A DNA stretch of 64,000 nucleotides from Zychaea mexicana (GCF_025766255.1 NW_026516664.1:558001-622000); one strand, 5' to 3'. Numbered from the stretch's first letter, positions 32,507 to 44,984 are shown. Notes: generated by a model not told the origin, from the sequence alone. Numbers and translations: made by a program.

Positions 32507-34439
32507 TTAGACTTCTTCAGCTTCTTTCTTCTCATTGACGCTCTCGGTTTCGATGCGCTGCTGAGCCTTGGGCAACAGAATCTTCTTCTTTTCCAAGTAG
32601 TAGACGATAAGACATAAAATCATCATGACACCGGTGGTGGCAGTGGTGACGATCTTACCGATACGGAAAGCAGGAGCTTGGGTGACAGTCCACGCGGCCA
32701 CGTTAATGAAGTTGGGGGCGAGGTTGCCAATAGAGTTAACCATAGCGATGGCCAAGGCACGAGTTTCAGGATCACATTGATGGATTTCGTTGTTCCAGGT
32801 CATCATGATGGGTGAAATACCGAGCACAGGGACGACCATGTAGACACATACATACAAAAGAGGGATGGGGACATCGCCAGCATTGACAGCGACAAGAAGA
32901 ACGTAGAAGATGAGGGTCCAGAGAGCACCAGCTTGGATATGCCAGTGACGCTCGCCGTAGCGATCGGAAAGCCAGCCTTGGGCGACAATGACAACACTGT
33001 AGACATAGAAAAGTTTTTTTGGGGGTCAGTAAATGAACGATCATACAATAGGGTCTCTAACATTTGTGAGAGTGAGAAGAGAGAGGAGACTTACGCAGCC
33101 AAGCACCAAACAGGCACAGTCATATAATTGGAAAAGGAAGAATCATAGCCGGATTCACGGAGGATAATAGCGAACTGCTGGAGAATACCCATACCAAGCT
33201 GCATGCAGGTGAAGATCAAGATGAAAAGATAAATATATGGCGTGGTGCAAACGTTGCGGAGGGTATTAAGGTTGAGACCGGTGGCTATGACCTTCTTGCC
33301 CTGGCGCTCCAGGCGCTTGACAGCAAGTTTACGCTCCTCACCCTGGATGAAGCGAGTGTTGTGAGGGTAGTCAGGAATCAAAAAGAAACCGACAACGCCA
33401 ATAACAACGCCGATAAGACCTTCAATAATGAAAAGCCATTTCCAACCACGCATACCGTGGGCACCGTCAAGGGTTTCAGCGATAGCGCCGGAAATCAAGC
33501 CACTGAAAGCACCAGAGACTAAATGTTTGTTATCAATAAAGATGTTAGCCAGGGGCACATGGATAAAAATGTGATAGCATTGATTGTCGCGAAGATGTGT
33601 GCTACTTACACTGGGAGCCAGCAACGAAGAAGGCGGTACGGGTACCAAGTTCCTGACGAGTGTACCAGTTACCGAGTAAAAAGACCATACCAGGGTAGAA
33701 TGGGGCTTCTGAGAAACCAAGCAAGATACGCAAACCGTAAAGCGAGCTGTGGTTACTTACAAGGGCCATGAAGCACACAATAGCACTCCAGAGGGTCACT
33801 ACGGCGGGCAGCATGATACTGGGTCGTACTTTGGTGATAATCATGTTTGCGGGAATCTGGAGACTATATAAACATTGATGAGAACGGTTAGTTAGAACAA
33901 TTCTCATCATCTCAAAGATCCGTTGCCGCCATCATTCCATAAATATACGCACATGACATAGCCGATAAAGAACATTGTGATAGCCCAGTTATAAGCAGAA
34001 GATTCAAGTTCCAGCTCTTCCTTCATACCGTTCGTATAGGCGTTAGCTAATTATATAGGGAAATTATTAACTTTAGCTACAAGCACACGTTTACAAGATT
34101 TTGAATAGTAGTAGAATAGTAGTAGAGAAGATGGCACTTACGCATGTTGTTTCGATCGAGACCGTTGACCCAGTAGGCAAAGAAACTATACCATCAAAAG
34201 CACAGCACATCATCAGTTTCAATGCAATCAAAAGCAGCAATATGTCTTTGTTGTATAGCAATCAAGACTTACGCCCAAATCATAAGTCGATAATCTAGTT
34301 TACGGACGAGTTTCTTTTGGATTTCAAGTTCTTCAGGTGTCAAGTCGGCTGGCACAGGTGTCGTAGAACTGCTATGTCGGCTGCTTGTACGAGACAAGGC
34401 TTCGATGGTCTCAACTTGCTCCCGATGTTCTTTCTCCAT
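32507..34439 (-). CDS. MFS permease of the Dal5/allantoate (anion:cation symporter) family
   Basis: Plasma-membrane transporter of organic anions/vitamins in the fungal ACS family (Dal5, Tna1, Vht1 relatives). The minus-strand start is MEKEHREQVETIEALSRTSS at 34439. The exons read RKLDYRLMIWAYFAYWVNGL with DRNN (family-typical LDRxN), YNWAITMFFIGYVIFQIPAN, ILLGFSEAPFYPGMVFLLGN (the ACS GxxEAxFxPG motif), WYTRQELGTRTAFFVAG, GMRGWKWLFIIEGLIGVVIG, FFLIPDYPHNTRF, YLFILIFTCMQLGMGILQQF, SDRYGERH, LLYVCVYMVVPVLGISPIMM with TWNNE, AIAMVNSIGNLAPNF, and a Lys/Glu-rich tail ending KEAEEV. Twelve TM segments can be placed. Five or six introns of 60-100 bp. It converges with the dehydrogenase. Substrate not predictable. 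Confidence 0.9.
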
Positions 34440-37400
34440 GGTGATATGCAGAAGAAAGGATTATGTGGGTGGGTGTGGGGCTGAGATAAATCTGGGGCAG
34501 GTTTATGAATGATCAGAACAGGCGCCTCGCCTTTTATATACCTCCACCTCTTCAGTTCCATGCTGTTGCTGCCCTCCATCCTTCCCCTAGTAAGCTAGGT
34601 GGCATATTTAGCGCCGACTCCTCTCATTCATTCACCACACCAACCGGGCCACCCCGCGTTGGATCCCAGGCACTCCGCTTCTTCCCCACATTTACCGACA
34701 AATCCTAGCCCGTCGTTTGAACAACTCTCCGCGGGAGCGTTCGGATCCACCTTCTAAAGAAGGCAATACTCTTGCGTGTGAGCGAGCGGGCAGTAAAATG
34801 GTTTGCAAGACGCAGCTAACCAATCACTTGCTTTCCCACAGTTCCATTTTTATACAAAATACGATTCAAGATATTTCACCAAATACGACAGTTTATCCCA
34901 GAGAGGTGTAATTCTATCAAAACATGGAAACACTCATTTTGTATATATTAGCACAAAATAGAATTGTGAAAAACCAAAAAAATCCTCTCAAAGACAGAAA
35001 ACTTACGAGTCTCGTAGCAGTAAATATAGAGTTCATACCGGTTCCCGCACTAAATCAGATATATAAAGAGGCTCAAAAAAAGTTTTTGTGCATCCTCTAA
35101 TTGAAGTACAGACCCAACTTGATCCGCGCTACAACCTTTTTTTACATAATTTAGCCGAAAGGGCTGGCCTTATTTTGAAGCTTCTAATCCAAACAAAGTG
35201 GAGTGGAGAGGACAGGAGAGAGTGCATTCAAACCCCATCAAAGAAAACGGCCGCAGACACACGGACGATGCTATGAAAAAGCTGTGCTGTCATGCTAATG
35301 ATACAGCCAGCAGCAATTCCGCTAAGTACCGACTATTTTGATCTATTAATGCGAAACAAGGACAAACATATTATGGCGAATGTACAGCAAGCCTAATGGC
35401 ACACACACACACACCAAGGTTTCGTCCCACCCTTCATCATCATGATTTTTGCCGCTGTTACCCAGGCCACACCGCTCTCTAAAATTGGGGCCATCCTTCC
35501 TTCCGTATGAGCATGAGTGGCCTTCCGTCTTTTCGCCGTTGTCTCACCTAAAACTTCATCAACCGATCACAAAACAGGGAGTGTGTACGAGAGGGACGTA
35601 GCGGAACGAAGCGATCGGGAGTGGGAGAAGATGGGATGGGATCGAAATGGTGTAGGTACCCTCGGATTTCTTTGTTGCTATTGGGGACCAGGTTACTAAG
35701 CTGGGGTAGGGCGGGTGGGGAGATGGATGGATCTCATTCTCTCTCGGGACTAATCAGTTTTGCATGAAGTATAGATTCTACGTCATGTCGAGACAATCCG
35801 TCTTTTCTGTTACATTTTTCTTATTTTCTGCCGCACACGAGGTATCACCGAGCAGAGCGATACCTCTTTTTTCTGTATTTTTTGGTTCAGATCAATACCT
35901 CGTTTGTCTTGGGGAAAAAAATGGCGGTATATCTTTGTAAAGCAGGTCGGGTGGGAAAAAAACAGCACACAGAGTGAACCCTACGCTAACCCTGACTTAA
36001 GGGTGAACAACACGTAAGCAAGTTTTCCGTTTCGTCCTGAAACACATGCACACTGAAATAGGGGAATCTTTGTCATCCCTTTTCCCGGCAATTTCACATT
36101 TCAAAGTAGTAATGGATTAATCGAGTTTACAATAACAAAACCCAGTTCTTTTGCTGTCTTCTTTTACTTCTTTAACAAAACCGATGCATCCAGTGTTAGA
36201 GGAAGGAAGGCAAAGAAACTTCTTTTTTTTTCGTCCAATTGGTAACACGCCACTTTTCGTCCAGTAGATATTTCCAACTTGAAACGCATTATCGCTCTCG
36301 GTGCATCCGAGATCCAGTTTGGCCAAGTCCGCGTTTGAAATTCTATGTTAAGATTGTGACATCTCTTTAGACGACCGACTAGTATAATAAGCTTATCTAT
36401 ACAGACTGATCGAAGATCTTTGATTGAAGTGTCTCTGACTGATATTTCTATTAAAACATTATTGTACTAAGCGGAATGTAAGTAAGGCGAACAATGATGA
36501 TGTACAGTTTCTCGTGGAGAAAATGCCTTTCTGGACCAAAGAAACGATGGGGGGCATGGATGAGATTTGTTGGGGGGAGACAAAGAATGGGATAGGTTCT
36601 TGTAGATCTTAAATGGGGAAATCTTTCTGTCAGCGTATATTTCATCGTTTTTATATACTCAATAACTAAAATGTAGTACCCAAACAAATATAAATCTTTC
36701 CCTCTATCCCATTCTTGAAGGTTCTACTTGTTCTCCTTCGGTGCATGAACATCATTATTTGCCATCTTATCGATGTTACACTCGGTGTGAAAGCGGAACA
36801 TTGTGAAACGCACTTTCAGGCACATGTACAGAAATCACGTACGTCAATCTATTATACGACGGTGTATTGCACAGAAGTATCACTTGGAGAGAACAACAAT
36901 AGCTCAGAAAGAGGTTGTGTTGATCTGTGTGTACGGAACGGGCATTCATTGGGCGACTTTACGAGGATATGATAATATAAATAGCAACGTGTGGAGATAT
37001 GATGGGAGCGGACAAATGGATCCAAAATCCGAAAGCAAGGTGATCAATAACAAAGAAAGAACCTATTCTACCACATGGGCTATTCAATCTAGACAACAGA
37101 CCTTGTTCAGACTGACTGAGTCATGTTACATAGAAACATACAGTGTTATTAAATGCACTAGAGTTATCGCTATATACTCGTTGATTATAGACTACATCGC
37201 TGTCAACGCACAATGGGAACTATAAGTTCTTTTCTCGCCTTCATGTGTAGGTCTCTCGAATTCAACATTATGTCTACCGAGTTGAGTTACTCAATGTAGA
37301 CATTGCTGTAGCTGTACCTCCAGATGCTTGTGAAAATTTTCCTACGGATAAAAGTAAAGCTGAGAAGAAGGTTAGATCACCAATTTGAGATCATACATAC

Positions 37401-38553
37401 CCCGCACTGATACATAAACCCGGATCATAAATTCCATCCCAGTTTATTAGCGAACCGACAGATAGCAGGTCACGGTTGGTTACTAAGAGTCTCCTTAATA
37501 GGGTCATGATATATTCCATATGCTAGAACCATCGGCATAAAGCTTGGATGATTTATTACTTCACTATGTATGTCATCCGTATGTTCGAAAACGTTTACAT
37601 GTGGAGATAAAAAAAGGCCTTTTAAAAAAATACAAACAAAGGGCGACAGGCTGTCTTGTGAACTTAAGTTAATGTTACTCGCGAGAGTGCAGGCTATGAT
37701 AGTACTCATTTAAATTCCAAGTTCATACCAAACCATAAGTGTAGCTATACTGTACATTAAACTGTTTATGCATGCACTCATTCTAATCTTATTGATGCAG
37801 CTAATTTATAAAAAAATTGTACGTGTAGTTGACAACGCAAAAAAAAAGTCCATTTGTCGTAACCAGCTTTTTGATAGGTCGTACCTTCTTGGTTGAAATT
37901 GAGTGAGATGAGAAAGTGCCTAATTGCACTGTACACACCTTAAGAGATGAATTAATGCCTTTGTGCCGTTCTTCTTCTCTATATTCGGGGCGTTTGATCT
38001 ATTCTCAATACGCTTGAATATCAGTTTTTAACCTGCTGTCAACAGTATTTTTCGTCAAAACGCTCAGAATCGATCCACCAGAGTTGGAACATTATAATGG
38101 TTGATTCCTTTTTTGTATTACTGGCCTGCCTATCGGAATACTGCGAATTGATCACTCACTATCATTTTGAAAAAAATGTTTAAACAAAATTTGAGGAGTC
38201 TATAAAAAGTGGACAATCTGATACGCCTAGAGGAAACCATATGATGCCAATGTAAAAAGCTTCAATATGGAACATACTTGCTATCTAAGCTCCGTTGTAG
38301 TGTATTGGGCAACACGTCCGCTAAGGCGCAATTGTATGAACTTACACTGCCGAAGAAAACAATCCTCAAACGTTATAAAACGATACAAGGCATTAAAATG
38401 GATTTCGTTGCAAAAGAAGATTATTGGAATATCCCACATTGGAGAAGAATTAAATGCGAAAGAGGTCGACTCACACGAATCAACCACAACGCTTATTTAC
38501 TATCGTGGTGATCATTGCGCTACTTTGATTATCGAAAACAGAAGTAAAAGATC
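34440..38553. other. 4.1-kb gene-poor stretch upstream of the Dal5-like gene
   Basis: No gene could be supported. It begins with the permease promoter. It contains a perfect 8-bp inverted repeat (GAGGTATC 35839-35846 / GATACCTC 35859-35866), a (CA)n run at 35400-35412, and a GTAGCGGAACGAAGCGATCG stretch near 35595 that resembles Helitron 3' subterminal DNA but has no CTRR end. From about 36.1 kb the sequence becomes more A/T-rich and unstructured. The open frames at 36803-37225 and 38278-38511 have no recognisable motif; the latter (YELTLPKKTILKRYKTI) could be transposon debris. Confidence 0.45.
35839..35866. promoter_or_regulatory. perfect 8-bp inverted repeat upstream of Dal5-like permease
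   Basis: GAGGTATC and GATACCTC are separated by 12 bp, about 1.4 kb upstream of the permease start. It could be a dimeric regulator site or a short hairpin. A further TACCTC-containing match lies ~30 bp away at 35897. Function is inference. Confidence 0.3.
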
Positions 38554-39336
38554 CAAGCAAGACCGTGATCCGACAAACGATCAGGATCTAAGCAATTCTT
38601 CCAACCACTTCTTGCGTCTCTCGGGGAGCGTTCAACTTTTCTGGAGCATACACGTTTGCGCTTGTATATATTAGTTTTCAGCCTTCAGCTTTCCAGGAAT
38701 TGTTCAATATCAGAACATTAAAATGCGCCGGGATTTGCGACGAACAGCTTATACAAGATGGTGAGATAGTCAAGTGATTCGGTTGTTGACATCATGCATA
38801 CAAACAATGAGTTCTCATGCTCGAGCAAGGGGCCTAGAAAATTAGACACTCTTACAAGCGAGTCAGTCACATCTCTCGATCATGAATCTATGCATAAGCA
38901 TTTTTGCATTTGACTTGTTTATATCTGAAAGCATTGACGTTGTGCCCATATAGTTTGGGACCAGAGTTTTAGTAAGAATGTTATCAGCGTAAAAAGAAAA
39001 GAAGAGAAATTGGTGGCACGAACATGTTGAAAAAAGATCCGGATAGCGACTGCCATTTCTCCTTCTTCTCGACCATCATCCTTCAAGAGTAAAAGCATTC
39101 TTGTATTTTCGCAGCTCTATATATCTATGCAGCCTATCAACAAGAGTGCTCTCGTATCTGTAAGAAAAATATATCTTTGTTTTACGCCGCCATTTCTGTG
39201 GTTGCTTACAAATGAGAATACAGTCGTAAGCGGAGGAGATGAGATGGCAATCTGCATTGTATATGTGTATAGCATGATGTGCCACATAAAAAATTCACTG
39301 AGGTTACGCGACAGAGATTATGCGAGGAAGATAACT

Positions 39337-39780
39337 AAAATGATAAAAGGGTCATTCTTCGCCTGTAAGCGCGAGGGAGAAGTAACGCAAGCTCAAACGC
39401 CAATGACAAGGTGGAATCCGTTTACGAAAAACGAATGGTCAAGAGGAAAGTGGTACTTTTTGAAACCGGAGAATAGCGGGAAAAAAGGCATCCTACTTGC
39501 AATACCAGCGCGTTATAAAATATCGTATAAGCCTTTTTAAACCAAGCTTTGACAACGCGAATCCGCAGCAGTCGGTCAAGCTTGAAGTCAAGCGTGTCTC
39601 AATTGCTGCCGTTGATGGCCATTTGTTTCAAACGGATCTTGCATCACAGAAAAGAAAAACACGGACGCAACCTCGTTTCTTTCTTTCAAGAACAATAGCA
39701 GGGACCGTGCGTAGAGAGCACGGTGTCAAAGAGTTGCCACCGCTTTATATGCACTTGAAAGAGATCCTAAATCTCAAATA
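39337..39780 (+). pseudogene. plus-strand gene remnant in repeat copy A
   Basis: An open frame reads MIKGSFFACKREGEVTQAQT, then WSRGKWYFLKPENSGKKGIL and stops after KISYKPF at 39540. The adjoining frame, overlapping from about 39500, continues QSVKLEVKRVSIAAVDGHLF, TQPRFFLSRTIAGTVRREHG and ends LHLK-like at EILNLK. The two pieces are joined by a run of C/T where copies A and B differ by one base, so a small indel probably split the frame. Family not recognised. The open frame reaches back to 39127, but that part looks non-conserved. Confidence 0.4.
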
Positions 39781-39975
39781 GTACATTTCACAAACGAAGT
39801 TCAAAAGTACTTCTTCACAAGGTCGATCAGTAAGCGAGAGATCTTTCTGTGTGAATTGGAATGTCATTACCCAACGAAAGATTAACTTTCCGTTATAATA
39901 ATAGTCAAACATAGAAAGCTTCTCTTGTTGATTATTATCTTTTTGTCATTTTCTTATTTGTATTTTAAAGAGAAA

Positions 39976-40239
39976 CCCTCTTTTCTAGGAAGTTCCAATA
40001 GAAAAAGAGGGGAAAAACTCCTGCTGTCTCTTTTTTCCAGGAAGACAGCAAAACCTGATCGAAGACGCAGGTAGTGAATGGTCGCTACGCAATGAGAGAC
40101 CTTCGCCATTCACTAGTGGCGCCCGTGCCGTGTGTGCCCACAACGTCAACTAAGCACAAAGATACTTCAAGGTTGTTGTACTACGTTGATGCAGCCCTAG
40201 GGCATGCTTCCAACAACCTTGCTACCATTGAAGCATCTT
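39976..40239. other. stem-loop-rich segment of repeat copy A
   Basis: Four inverted repeats follow one another. CCCTCTTTTCTA (39976-39987) pairs with TAGAAAAAGAGGG (39999-40011). TGCTGTCT (40022-40029) pairs with AGACAGCA (40043-40050). TAGTGAATGG (40072-40081) pairs with CCATTCACTA (40106-40115). AAGATACTTCAAGGTTGTTG (40159-40178) pairs in two blocks with CAACAACCTT (40211-40220) and TTGAAGCATCTT (40228-40239). The same four occur in copy B. They lie between the two convergent gene remnants; the last overlaps the minus-strand frame. Confidence 0.7.
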
Positions 40240-41156
40240 TCGGGTAGAATATATCCACCTCAACCTGGCTAATAGCTTTCCAAGTCAAGGATTCACACAA
40301 CACTTTGCGCTTCATAAAGTTTGTGTAAATGGAACTAAAGAAGAAAAAAAATGGGAGGGGTGGGGTGTTTTTGGTATTCTTATCAGACAATTTTTTGCCG
40401 TCACGCTCGGGTCTTCAATAAAATCCATCATTTGATTGGCTCTCATTTGTAAGGCTCTGGTTAGCTCATTCTATGGACCGCTTATATCATATGACGCAAC
40501 TTGGCCAAAAGCAAAGGGAAGGGAAGGAGATGTGTAAGTGATAGTCGTCATCAAGAAGTCAAATATGTTGGCAGCAGTGATAGCATGTATCACCTATGAT
40601 ACGCTATATATATGTTTCACCATGCCGATGTGCCCTCCGATACTGTCGCCGCTTGTTTTGGGAAGAAGTGTCAGTGCACGCACCCAGCCTCCGCGTCAAA
40701 GACAGGTACGTTTCGAATGCCAACTTGTTCAATGAGTACGCAAGAAAAAAAAAGGTGCGACAGAACAACGCAATTAGAAATGACAAGGAAGAAAGACACA
40801 ATGCCAGCGATGATTAACAACGATGGATGAGTGCTCGTGTGCGATCTGGGAAGCAGTAACTACTGCTAAATTGCTAAGGACTCACATCACTTGCCCTGGC
40901 GGACCAGATATCTACAAGTGATAATGTGGACTCTGTTCGACCTATAAATATTATGTTGAGGTTCACTCGACCCAATCCATATCACTTTATGTATACGGTG
41001 GCGAAGGTGTGGCAAGTGCCTTTTGCGGAGACGACCGGAGCTAGCAAATCGGACGGACCCTTTGTTATTGCGATTGGGTAATAGCGCTGTCAAACTAGAT
41101 GACGAGGGCTGGTGATGTGTCATTCTATCAGAACCTTCTTCTGTTAGACTTTGCAC
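40181..41156 (-). pseudogene. spliced minus-strand gene candidate in copy A (probably decayed)
   Basis: First exon from 41156: MQSLTEEGSDRM, then HHQPSSSSLTALLPNRNNKG and SGRLRKRHLPHLRHRIHK. A possible 46-bp intron (GTGATA...TTTATAG) leads to RTESTLSLVDIWSARASD, ending at a GTGAGT donor. Further on, exon-like pieces RALTLLPKTSGDSIGGHIGM, then ALQMRANQMMDFIEDPSVTA, follow. The last exon after TTCTTCTTTAG reads FMKRKVLCESLTWKAISQVE, VDIFYPKDASMVARLLEACP and stops after RAAST. One TAG interrupts the frame before NELTRALQM in both copies, and a middle part changes frame. The first exon is basic and Ser-rich. No family recognised. Confidence 0.4.
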
Positions 41157-42226
41157 TGCATTCTCTTAAGACTGCCTCGTTTTTACACTTCTTGCGGCTT
41201 GGAAGAATAAAATTCTAAAAGTCAAAACAGCGCAAACTCCTCGTTGTTGATACATCCTGTAGTTACTGGAAGTATTCCAATTAGACAATTGTCAAGAGCT
41301 CTACTAAATAAAACATATTACCAAAGTTGTTGACTAAACTCTTCTTTATCCGGATACACAAAGCTGTCTGTTCTCTCAAATTGTGAAACACAAGTGAATG
41401 CTTAATAAAAGGCAGCAACCGATGGTAGCGACTGTATATCTACGCACTCATAATTCCCTGGATTGCGATCGCCTAATATGGTGCTCCCGGCGTTCGCTAT
41501 ACAAGTTTTGGGGTACTCTCGTTTAAAAGGAAAGTCAGTCCAAATATCAAGGTCTTCTTCATATTATCCACGATGCAAAACATACAGTTGATTAGGTTCA
41601 TCGACTGCAAGTAGTACAATTTACAAGCGGTCAGTGTGTGGAGTATCAGCAGATATATTACTAGGCAATAAATTTACTACTGTTGGATCTTTCTCTACGT
41701 GATATATTTACAAAGAAATTGATCTTGCTGTCTTCTTGATGTATTAAGTATAGTTCTTAGCAACCGTCTCAGTACTCCAAGCAGCCATCGTATTGCTCTT
41801 ATTAAAAGCCAGTAGATCGATCCTAATACAGTAACGTCATTCCACTTATTTAGCGGTTGACATGCTCAGTGGAACGTATCTTTTTCTTACAGGAGCTGGC
41901 ATCTTATCAAAATAAGCGGCTACTCTCTCAGAGCATAGTATGTACACAACTCGCATAGTAGAGCATATGTTAGTGCAGGGTGACACGTCTCCTTGGGGAC
42001 GACGACGACGACTGTACTTCCCTCTCCTTTACTTTTATCCTCTCACATCAAACGAGCCAACCAGAATTTATGATCACTGCTATGAAAGCTGATAGTAATC
42101 CTGCAACGGCTCGAAAAGCTTTAAAAGTCATGATTTGTGTCTATAAACTATTGTTTTTTTTTTGGCTGGCTCATGACATATAATCGTCTTTTATCTCTTT
42201 GCTATGGATATTTGTCATTGCAGCTT

Positions 42227-42981
42227 CTAAAAGTAGGTTTTGTCACGCTTTTGGTAGTATCTTTTAAAATTTGTGTGTTGTTGTCCTTCGGGTGGATCAG
42301 TGGGTATATGAATTACAAAAGCACAACAGACCATTTGAGGCTCAAGTACGTTAAAAGCTGTTTCTTGTGCTATAAGGTCACGAAGACTCATGCTATTCAT
42401 GTTGGCAGCACATATGTCAACGAAGGTATCGGGTAAAAACGTTGCCGGCGCACGGTCTTGTACACAATGCATTACGGCATAAACTATTGTATCGGAGATC
42501 GTCGTCGTTGGCGCAGATCCGACGAGAGCAAAGCGATCAGTCAGTGCAGAAAGCCAGCAATGCGACGGAGAGTAACAAGCGACATAGGAGAGGTAATTCA
42601 CCAAGAAGTAAGGACGCAAAAATAGATGACCGTGCAGTACACCTGCGCCAAAGCAAAGTGTACGAAAAAAAACGACAAGGACAAAGTGGTGAAGCTCGGT
42701 AACGGTAGGAGAAGGAGGATCTGGTTTACAGCCCTTCTATTTGATAATAGCCTTTAACAAACAGAGCTGCATCAGTGTTGGCTGCCTCATTCTGAATGTC
42801 GACTTCTTTGTTCCCGAATCACAGCATTGTTCATGACAAAATCAATGTCACTTTGACGACGATCTCTAATGGCGACCATGTTGCTCGAAGCAAATGTCTT
42901 TATTGTGCAATTAGGAACGAGAATTACGAGTCTCGCTCGCATATATGAAGAAGGCATACAACAATATAAAACACCGCACAA
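42227..42981 (-). pseudogene. minus-strand coding debris
   Basis: Three coding-like pieces lie on the minus strand. One is near 42880-42790 (VAIRDRRQSDIDFVMNNAVI). A second, overlapping it in another frame, reads VDIQNEAANTDAALFVKGYY and stops after QIEGL. The third is a 130-codon frame from 42619 to 42227 with TTTISDTIVYAVMHCVQDRA, DTFVDICAANMNSMSLRDLI and VLEPQMVCCAFVIHIPTDPP. The frame changes suggest one or two decayed genes, though undetected introns cannot be excluded. No family recognised. Confidence 0.3.
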
Positions 42982-43174
42982 ATAAGTTCAGCGAATGAGA
43001 AGCTTTTTTTACTTGATACATGATACTACTAATCAATAAGAGGGGGTCAATGTCTTAGCTTCCCTGCTCTTAGGGAGTAACCCTCTACCACAAAGCTAGG
43101 GTCTTGTCTTGGTCGCTTTGTGGATCATCAAAGGTCGATTGGTATTGAGATGCCCAGTCCGGTCTCACCAATCG

Positions 43175-43352
43175 CCACCCCCACCCACCCACCCACTCAC
43201 TACCTTCAACCACCTACCTTGCACCTTCGTCGCCCGTACCTACAAAACAAGCACCACCACCCACCCACCCACCCACCCACTTACCTTCAACCACCTACCT
43301 TACGCCTTCGTCGCCCGTGCCTACAAAACAAGCACCACCACCCACCCACGAC
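43175..43352. repeat. C-rich tandem repeat, ~81-bp period
   Basis: Two full units share TACCTTCAACCACCTACCTT, then the CTTCGTCGCCCG segment, CTACAAAACAAGCACCACC, and a (CCCA)n run of variable length. A partial (CCCA)n start precedes unit 1. The minus strand carries (GGGT)n runs of five or more, which could form a G-quadruplex. The Thr/Pro/His-rich open frames across it are a by-product of the repeat. Confidence 0.8.
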
Positions 43353-44936
43353 CCACAAAAACCCGCGTTAGCCCCCCCTCCCTCCCCACACATCCACAGA
43401 AAAAAGAGAGGAACTTACCATATGTGATCGTGAAAAAGTGAAAAGTGAAAGAAAAAGCGAGGAAGCAACACGCTGCGGAAAATGGGTGTCTTTTTATGGG
43501 CAAAGTTCATTTCCAAAAAGAACGCTGGTCTTGGGCCCAATGAGATTCTGAAGAAGGGACGCTTGCTTTTTTTCCTTTCCTGTATCTTTTTTTTTTGCGT
43601 GCAAAAAACTAAAATAGGCAAAGATAAGCTCCGTGCTCAACAAAGCGCAGAACAATGGCAGACGACAGTAACACGATCACAACGCGCTTTATCACACTTT
43701 GGAATGCACTTTGCACCTTTCCTTTTTTTACATTTCTGTGGTCGCGTAGTTCTGCTCGCGAAATAATCGAAAGGAAAGAATTTGTTGGGAGGGTATGGAC
43801 TCCAGCAACAACGGCGCTTAAGGCAAGCTGTTCTAAGCTGAGAGAACCAGTTTAATGGTTTGTTTCGCTCGCCACGCCCCTTTCAACCCCTTGATTAACC
43901 GAAAACAGCCATGCTGGTCTATAATTTGACAATTTGTTTAAAGCTGCCCACATCCATCATTGCGTATGAGAAGACGCTGGCTACGGCGTTCAGCACACAT
44001 TTACTCCAACCCAATCCAATACACGCTCAGTCATGCTGGTGATAAGATATCATATTAAACAACTTGCATAACACTATCCGCTATCATACCCCAGATACTT
44101 TTCCTTTTTTCTGATTTGAATTCGTCAATATAACTTGTGGTGACAAAACTTCCGTTCTGAGTGCATCATCGGCTCCCTTTTCTTGGTAAATAATCGTATA
44201 AGAGATTAAGAGATCACAAATGACATACATCTGTGCATCATATCGCGTCAGTCCATATCGGGTTATAATAGCCTTACATATGCTGGATCATCCGAGTATA
44301 ATGTTTACGTGCTTTACACAACTCGGTTGGATTGTCTCTATGCGACAGTGCTTAGCTTATTGCCATGGTAATTGCTGTGTATGCTTTTGCTTGATTTTTA
44401 GCCGAGTACCTTATTCCGATGATGGTTTAGGTAGTGTAATGATGTGTTTTACCACAGTGTATTTATATATGTGTTTGCGCTCTGTATTCTCTTTTATAGT
44501 ATAATAAAATCTGTGGCGAAGGTATTCTACCGAAATGCAAGCACACCATAGCCAGTGCTTATTTTTATGTACTTAATACATAGGAGTTGACGGTTTACGT
44601 AAATGCAGGATCCGTCAATTCTCACACCTCTTTGAATTTCACACAAAAATCGGGAATCTTAGCTTTGAGCTGTTGTCAGGTTACAGTGCCGCTGCGGGCT
44701 GCTCAACCCTGTTGATGATCTCTCCATTACAGCAAACAGCGCAATACTCTTCCGTCGACCATAAGATAAGACATTTAAAAAGAAAACGAAAATCAGTTCG
44801 ACGAACCGCCGAAACCCTCTGCTAATCAGACATCCACGTCGAAAGGCTCAGCACTTTGTTGTGCGAGCTCTACTGTCTGAGGTGCGGGTGCTATTGTTGC
44901 TCGCTCTTTCTAATCCTGTTCTTGCTCACCAGCAAG

Positions 44937-44984
44937 CGTTGCTGCTGCTGCTGCTGCGGTTGTTGTTGTTGTTGTTGTTGTGAT
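44937..44984. repeat. (CTG)n and (GTT)n trinucleotide runs
   Basis: A short GCTGCTGCTGCTGCTG run is followed directly by (GTT)n and then GATGATGG. The poly-Cys and poly-Asn frames across it are artefacts of the repeat. Confidence 0.85.

Larger units (their letters stand above)
38554..41667. repeat. 3.1-kb direct repeat, copy A
   Basis: The block starting GACCGTGATCCGACAAACGA recurs in the same orientation at 48137-51202. The central 1.7 kb is nearly identical by eye; the outer parts diverge more. Copy A has about 275 bp (38746-39018) that B lacks, bounded by ACGAAC on both sides. B has about 165 bp (48537-48701) that A lacks. The repeat ends near GTGTGTGGAGTATCAGCA...GGC. I see no terminal inverted repeats, LTR features or poly-A tail. 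It carries coding-like remnants on both strands. Confidence 0.85.

Noticed and set aside
35585..35640. Possible second Helitron 3' end (GTAGCGGAACGAAGCGATCG)
   Set aside because: Similar to Helitron subterminal DNA but no CTRR terminus or coding remnant nearby.
36803..37225. 140-codon plus-strand frame
   Set aside because: No motif, composition like the surrounding A/T-rich DNA, overlapped by another frame of equal quality.
43109..43441. Thr/Pro/His-rich plus-strand frame
   Set aside because: It is the translation of the C-rich tandem repeat.
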